NCBI RefSeq assembly: GCF_964340395.1
Contig: NW_027554305.1
Span: 1-26,725, forward strand
Reading direction: 5' to 3'
Length of the DNA: 26,725 bases
DNA from: Glandiceps talaboti
Lineage: Eukaryota; Hemichordata; Enteropneusta; Spengelidae
Shown: positions 21,668 through 26,725 of the stretch, in pieces
How the letters are laid out: the number at the start of each line of letters is the position of its first letter
How positions within the stretch are numbered: the stretch's first letter is position 1
Made by a program: the position numbers and the translations under genes
Notes under the pieces: generated by a model
What the model was told of the DNA's origin: nothing
Databases searched by the model: none
What the model saw: only the letters and a program-made list of their open reading frames with translations

Positions 21668-23232
21668 GTATGATTTAGGACTTAGGTATGCTTTAGGAAT
21701 TAGATTATGATTTAGGACTTAGGTTATGCTTTATGACTTAGGTTATGCTTTAGGACTTAGGTTATGCTTTAGGACTTAGGTTATGCTTTAGGACTTAGGT
21801 TATGATTTAGGACTTACGTATGATTTAGGACTTAGCTAAAGATTTAGGACTTAGATTATGATTTAGGACTTAAGTATGATTTAGGACTTAGGTTATTACT
21901 TAGGACTTAGGTATGATTTAGGACTTACGTATGATTTAGGACTTAGATTATGATTTAGGACTTAAGTATGATTTAGGACTTAGGTTATGCTTTAGGACTT
22001 AGGTTATGCTTTAGGACTTAGGTTATACTTTAGGACTTAGATTATGATTTAGGACTTAGGTTATGATTTAGGACTTACGTATGATTTAGGACTTACGTAT
22101 GATTTAGGACTTAGCTAAAGTTTTAGGACTTAGATTATGATTTAGGACTTAAGTATGATTTAGGACTTAGGTTATACTTTAGGACTTAGGTTATGATTTA
22201 GGACTTAGGTATGATTTAGGACTTAGCTAAAGATTTAGGAATTAGATTATGATTTAGGACTTATGTTATGATTTAGGACTTAAGTTATGATTTAGGACTT
22301 AGGTATGATTTAGGACTTAGGTATGATTTAGGACTTAGGTTATTACTTAGGACTTAGGTATGATTTAGGACTTACGTATGATTTAGGACTTAGATATGCA
22401 TTAGGATTTAGGTATGATTTAGGACTTAGGTATGATTTAGGACTTAGGTTATGCTTTAGGTTATGTTTTAGAACTTAGGTATGATTTAGGACTTAGCTAA
22501 AGATTTAGGACTTAGATTATGATTTAGGACTTATGTTACGATTGAGGACTTTGGTATGATTTAGGACTTAGATATGCTTTAGGACTTAGTTATGATTTAG
22601 GACTTAGATTATGATTTAGGACTTAGGTATGATTTAGGACTTAGGTTATGCTTTAGGACTTAGGTATGATTTAGGACTTAGATTATGCTTTAGGACTTAG
22701 GTTATGATTTAGGACTTAGGTTATGCTTTAGGACTTAGGTTATGCTTAAGGACTTAGGTTATGCTTTAGGACTTAGGTTATGCTTTAGGACTTAGGTTAT
22801 GCTTTAGGACTTAGGTATGATTTAGGACTTAGCTAAAGATTTAGGAATTAGATTATGATTTAGGACTTATGTTATGATTTAGGACTTAGGTTATGATTTA
22901 GGACTTAGCTAAAGATTTAGGACTTAGATTATGATTTAGGACTTAGGTATGATTTAGGACTTAGGTATGATTTAGGACTTAGATATGCTTTAGGACTTAG
23001 GTATGATTTAGGACTTAGGTATGCTTTAGGACTTAGGTTATGCTTTAGGACTTAGGTTATGGTTTAGGACTTACGTTATGCTTTACGACTTAGGTTATAC
23101 TTGAGGACTTAGGTTATGATTTAGGACTTAGGTTATGATTTAGGACTTACGTATGATTTAGGACTTAGCTAAAGATTTAGGACTTAGATTATGATTTAGG
23201 ACTTATGTTATGATTTAGGACTTAAGTTATGA
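21668..23232 (+). repeat. Mixed-monomer stretch
   Basis: Ordinary monomers with several GCTAAAG units (including one GCTAAAGTTTT near 22108), a five-unit C-type run at 22721-22815, a partial marker module from 22453, and scattered substitutions such as GATTGAGG near 22541 and ACTTGAGG near 23099. No gene or foreign sequence is visible. Confidence 0.8.
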
Positions 23233-23398
23233 TTTATAGACAGGTTATGCTTTAGGACTTAGGTATGATTTAGGACTTAGGTTATTACTTAGAACTTAGG
23301 TATGATTTAGGACTTACGTATGATTTAGGACTTAGATATGCATTAGGACTTAGGTATGATTTAGGACTTAGGTTATGCTTTAGGTTATGTTTTAGAAC
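23233..23398 (+). repeat. Marker module copy 7 of 7
   Basis: Identical to 211-376. What follows also resembles the block after copy 1, with GGCCTTAGG about 310 bases after the start and two GGTTATGC units later. No second module follows at 493 bp. Confidence 0.9.
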
Positions 23399-24099
23399 TT
23401 AGGTATGATTTAGGACTTAGCTAAAGATTTAGGACTTAGATTATGATTTAGGACTTATGTTACGATTTAGGACTTAGGTATGATTTAGGACTTAGATATG
23501 CTTTAGGACTTAGTTATGATTTAGGACTTAGATTATGATTTAGGCCTTAGGTATGATTTAGGACTTAGGTTATGCTTTAGGACTTAGGTATGATTTAGGA
23601 CTTAGATTATGATTTAGGACTTAGGTTATGCTTTAGGACTTAGGTTATGCTTTAGGACTTAGGTTATGATTTAGGACTTAGGTTATGATTAGGACTTAGG
23701 TATGCTTTAAGACTTAGGTATGCTTTAGGACTTAGGTATGATTTAGGAATTAGATTATGCTTTAGGACTTAGGTTATGCTTTAGGACTTAGGTTATGCTT
23801 TTGGACTTAGGTTATGCTTTAGGACTTAGGTTATGCTTTAGGACTTAGGTTATGCTTTAGTACTTAGGTATGATTTAGGACTTACGTATGATTTAGGACT
23901 TAGATTATGATTTAGGACTTAAGTATGATTTAGGACTTAGGTTATGCTTTAGGACTTAGGTTATGATTTAGGACTTAGGTATGATTTAGGACTTAGCTAA
24001 AGATTTAGGAATTAGATTATGATTTAGGACTTATGTTATGATTTAGGACTTAGGTTATGCTTTAGGACTTATGTTATGCTTTATGACTTAGGTTATGCT

Positions 24100-24477
24100 T
24101 TAGGACTTAGGCATGATTTAGGACTTACGTATGATTTAGGACTTAGATATGCTTTAGGACTTAGTTATGATTTAGGACTTAGTTATGATTTAGGACTTAG
24201 GTTATGATTTAGGACTTAGGTTATGATTAGGACTTAGGTATGCTTTAAGACTTAGGTATGCTTTAGGACTTAGGTTATGATTTAGGACTTACGTATGATT
24301 TAAGACTTAGCTAAAGATTTAGGACTTAGATTATGATTTAGGACTTAAGTATGATTTAGGACTTATGTTATGATTTAGGACTTAGGTTATGATTTAGGAC
24401 TTAGGTTATGCTTTAGGACTTAGGTATGATTTAGGACTTAGGTATGCTTTAAGACTTAGGTATGCTTTAGGACTTAG
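24100..24477 (+). repeat. 378-bp segmental duplication, right copy
   Basis: Partner of 21290-21667. The sequence leaves the match at 24478, where a GCTAAAG monomer replaces GGTATG. Confidence 0.85.
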
Positions 24478-25091
24478 CTAAAGATTTAGGACTTAGATTA
24501 TGATTTAGGACTTAAGTATGATTTAGGACTTAGGTTATGCTTTAGGACTTAGGTTATGATTTAGGACTTAGGTATGATTTAGGACTTAGCTAAAGATTTA
24601 GGAATTAGATTATGATTTAGGACTTATGTTATGATTTAGGACTTAAGTTATGATTTAGGACTTAGGTTATGCTTTAGGACTTAGGTATGATTTAGGACTT
24701 AGGTTATTACTTAGGACTTAGGTATGATTTAGGACTTAGCTAAAGATTTAGGACTTAGATTATGATTTAGGACTTATGTTACGATTTAGGACTTAGGTAT
24801 GATTTAGGACTTAGGTTATGCTTTAGGACTTAGGTATGATTTAGGACTTAGGTTAATACTTAGGACTTAGGCATGATTTAGGACTTACGTATGATTTAGG
24901 ACTTAGATATGCTTTAGGACTTAGTTATGATTTAGGACTTAGGTTATGATTTAGGACTTAGGTTATGATTAGGACTTAGGTATGCTTTAAGACTTAGGTA
25001 TGCTTTAGGACTTAGGTATGATTTAGGAATTAGATTATGATTTAGGACTTAGGTTATGCTTTAGGACTTAGGTTATGCTTTTGGACTTAGG

Positions 25092-26080
25092 TTACGCTTT
25101 AGGACTTAGGTTACGCTTTAGGACTTAGGTTATGCTTTAGGACTTAGGTTATGCTTTAGGACTTAGGTTATACTTTAGGACTTAGGTTATGATTTAGGAC
25201 TTAGGTTATGATTTAGGACTTACGTATGATTTAGGACTTAGCTAAAGATTTAGGACTTAGATTATGATTTAGGACTTAAGTATGATTTAGGACTTAGGTT
25301 ATGATTTAGGACTTACGTATGATTTAGGACTTAGATATGCTTTAGGACTTAGTTATGATTTAGGACTTAGGTTATGATTTAGGACTTAGGTTATGATTAG
25401 GACTTAGGTATGCTTTAAGACTTAGGTATGCTTTAGGACTTAGGTTATGCTTTTGGACTTAGGTTACGCTTTAGGACTTAGGTTACGCTTTAGGACTTAG
25501 GTTATGCTTTAGGACTTAGGTTATGCTTTAGGACTTAGGTTATACTTTAGGACTTAGGTTATGATTTAGGACTTAGGTTATGATTTAGGACTTACGTATG
25601 ATTTAGGACTTAGCTAAAGATTTAGGACTTAGATTATGATTTAGGACTTAAGTATGATTTAGGACTTAGGTTATGATTTAGGACTTACGTATGATTTAGG
25701 ACTTAGATATGCTTTAGGACTTAGTTATGATTTAGGACTTAGTTATGATTTAGGACTTAGGTTATGATTTAGGACTTAGGTTATACTTTAGGACTTAGGT
25801 TATGATTTAGGACTTAGGTTATGATTTAGGACTTACGTATGATTTAGGACTTAGCTAAAGATTTAGGACTTAGATTATGATTTAGGACTTAAGTATGATT
25901 TAGGACTTAGGTTATGATTTAGGACTTACGTATGATTTAGGACTTAGATATGCTTTAGGACTTAGTTATGATTTAGGACTTAGTTATGATTTAGGACTTA
26001 GGTTATAATTTAGGACTTAGGTTATGATTAGGACTTACGTATGATTTAGGACTTAGATATGCTTTAGGACTTAGTTATGA
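25092..26080 (+). repeat. Stepwise local tandem duplication with 372-bp and 241-bp steps
   Basis: The TTACGC pair occurs at 25092/25111 and again at 25464/25483 (372 bp apart). TTATACTTTAGG occurs at 25168, 25540 and 25781 (372 and then 241 bp apart). After each, the same order follows: two GGTTATG units, CTTACG, GCTAAAG, GATTATG, AAGTATG, GGTTATG, CTTACG, GATATG, GTTATG. The third copy lacks the TTACGC part. The right limit is approximate. Confidence 0.75.
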
Positions 26081-26725
26081 TTTAGGACTTAGGTTATGAT
26101 TTAGGACTTAGGTTATGATTAGGACTTAGGTATGCTTTAAGACTTAGGTATGCTTTAGGACTTAGGTTATGATTTAGGACTTACGTATGATTTAGGACTT
26201 AGCTAAAGATTTAGGACTTAGATTATGATTTAGGACTTAAGTATGATTTAGGACTTAGTTATGATTTAGGACTTAGTTATGATTTAGGACTTAGGTTATG
26301 ATTTAGGACTTAGGTTATGATTTGGACTTAGGTATGCTTTAAGACTTAGGTATGCTTTAGGACTTAGGTATGCTTTAAGACTTAGGTATGCTTTAGGACT
26401 TAGGTATGAATTAGGACTTACGTATGCTTTAGGACTTAGATATGCTTTAGGACTTAGGTATGATTTAGGAATTAGATTATGATTTAGGACTTAGGTTATG
26501 CTTTATGACTTAGGTTATGCTTTAGGACTTAGGTTATGCTTTAGGACTTAGGTTATACTTTAGGACTTAGGTTATGATTTAGGACTTAGGTTATGATTTA
26601 GGACTTAGATATGTTTTAGGACTTAGTTATGATTTAGGATTTAGTTATGATTTAGGACTTAGGTTATGATTTAGGACTTAGGTTATGATTAGGACTTAGG
26701 TATGCTTTAAGACTTAGGTATGCTT

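Larger units (their letters stand above)
1..26725. repeat. Satellite/minisatellite array of 18-19 bp monomers filling the window
   Basis: Every line of the window reads as head-to-tail copies of one short unit. The commonest forms are TTATGATTTAGGACTTAGG and TTATGCTTTAGGACTTAGG (19 bp) and TATGATTTAGGACTTAGG or TATGCTTTAGGACTTAGG (18 bp). All copies point the same way; I found no inverted block, no unique spacer and no inserted element. The core ATG(A/C)TTTAGGACTTA is conserved while the 3-4 base linker between cores varies. Common core variants are a one-T deletion (ATGATTAGG), TTTAAGA, TTTAGGAATTA, TTTATGAC and TTTTGGAC. GC is 32% for the A form and 37% for the C form, with G far above C on this strand. 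Both window ends are inside the array, so its true length is unknown. Function is unknown; such arrays are typically non-coding satellite DNA in eukaryotic chromosomes. Confidence 0.97.

Noticed and set aside
1-26725. Thousands of ATG triplets that could be taken as gene starts
   Set aside because: In the A-type monomer ATG is followed at once by ATT TAG, giving a two-codon frame. The other frames meet TAG, TGA or (minus strand) TAA within one to a few monomers. No ribosome-binding or splice pattern stands out.
1-26725. CRISPR array
   Set aside because: Repeats touch each other with 3-4 base linkers; there are no unique spacers, no 25-40 base repeat with a dyad, and no cas genes.
1-26725. 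True telomere tract
   Set aside because: TTAGG occurs only as pairs inside an 18-19 bp unit, never as an uninterrupted TTAGG, TTAGGC, TTAGGG or TTTAGGG run. TTAGGG appears only at isolated sites such as 1548-1553 and 9774-9779.
1-26725. Sequencing noise or a synthetic filler sequence
   Set aside because: Rare variants recur in the same order at distant places with constant offsets, which random error would not produce. Assembly collapse or false duplication of near-identical kilobase blocks remains possible and cannot be excluded from sequence alone.
1-26725. Naming the source organism or a known satellite family
   Set aside because: I do not recognise the monomer with confidence, and the window has no gene or flank to give taxonomy. 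A search of satellite databases and raw genomes with the 19-bp unit would decide.

Overview
The whole window is one tandem-repeat (satellite or minisatellite) array. From the first base to the last, the sequence is built from a short AT-rich monomer, typically TTATGATTTAGGACTTAGG or TTATGCTTTAGGACTTAGG (19 bp), or the same unit with one T fewer at the junction (18 bp). I see no unique sequence, no gene, no RNA gene, no inserted mobile element and no flank; both ends lie inside the array. At about 18.5 bp per unit this is roughly 1,400 monomers (an estimate), all in one orientation. The array is G-rich over C on the plus strand and low in GC (6 or 7 of 19 bases in the two commonest monomers).

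A monomer has a conserved core of about 15 bases, ATG(A/C)TTTAGGACTTA, and a variable 3-4 base linker (GGTT, GGT, GAT, GATT, GTT, CGT, AGT, AGTT, TGTT or GCTAA). Linker variants and rare core mutations act as natural markers, so longer duplications can be traced. They show a second level of organisation without one fixed higher-order period. Traced events include a 1,000-bp pair at offset 2,389 (3555-4554 and 5944-6943) with a 409-bp relative at 7732-8140; a 166-bp marker module in seven copies, twice as a 493-bp tandem dimer; a 433-bp module in three copies, each followed by a 12-15-unit run of almost pure 19-bp monomer; a ~1.1-kb pair (13618-14736 and 16240-17357) with an older relative at 1742-2774; a 378-bp pair (21290-21667 and 24100-24477); and local tandem duplications of 73, 92, 222, 241 and 372 bp.

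Length, uniform orientation and nested duplications at 18/19-bp register fit eukaryotic satellite DNA evolving by unequal exchange or replication slippage. Each monomer carries two telomere-like TTAGG pentamers (TTTAGG-AC-TTAGG), which recalls arthropod (TTAGG), nematode (TTAGGC) and plant (TTTAGGG) telomere repeats. The units are not telomeric repeats, however, and I cannot name the organism. The array could be subtelomeric, pericentromeric or interstitial; the window does not decide this. I found no sign of a coding or defence system, and the interest here lies in the repeat architecture.
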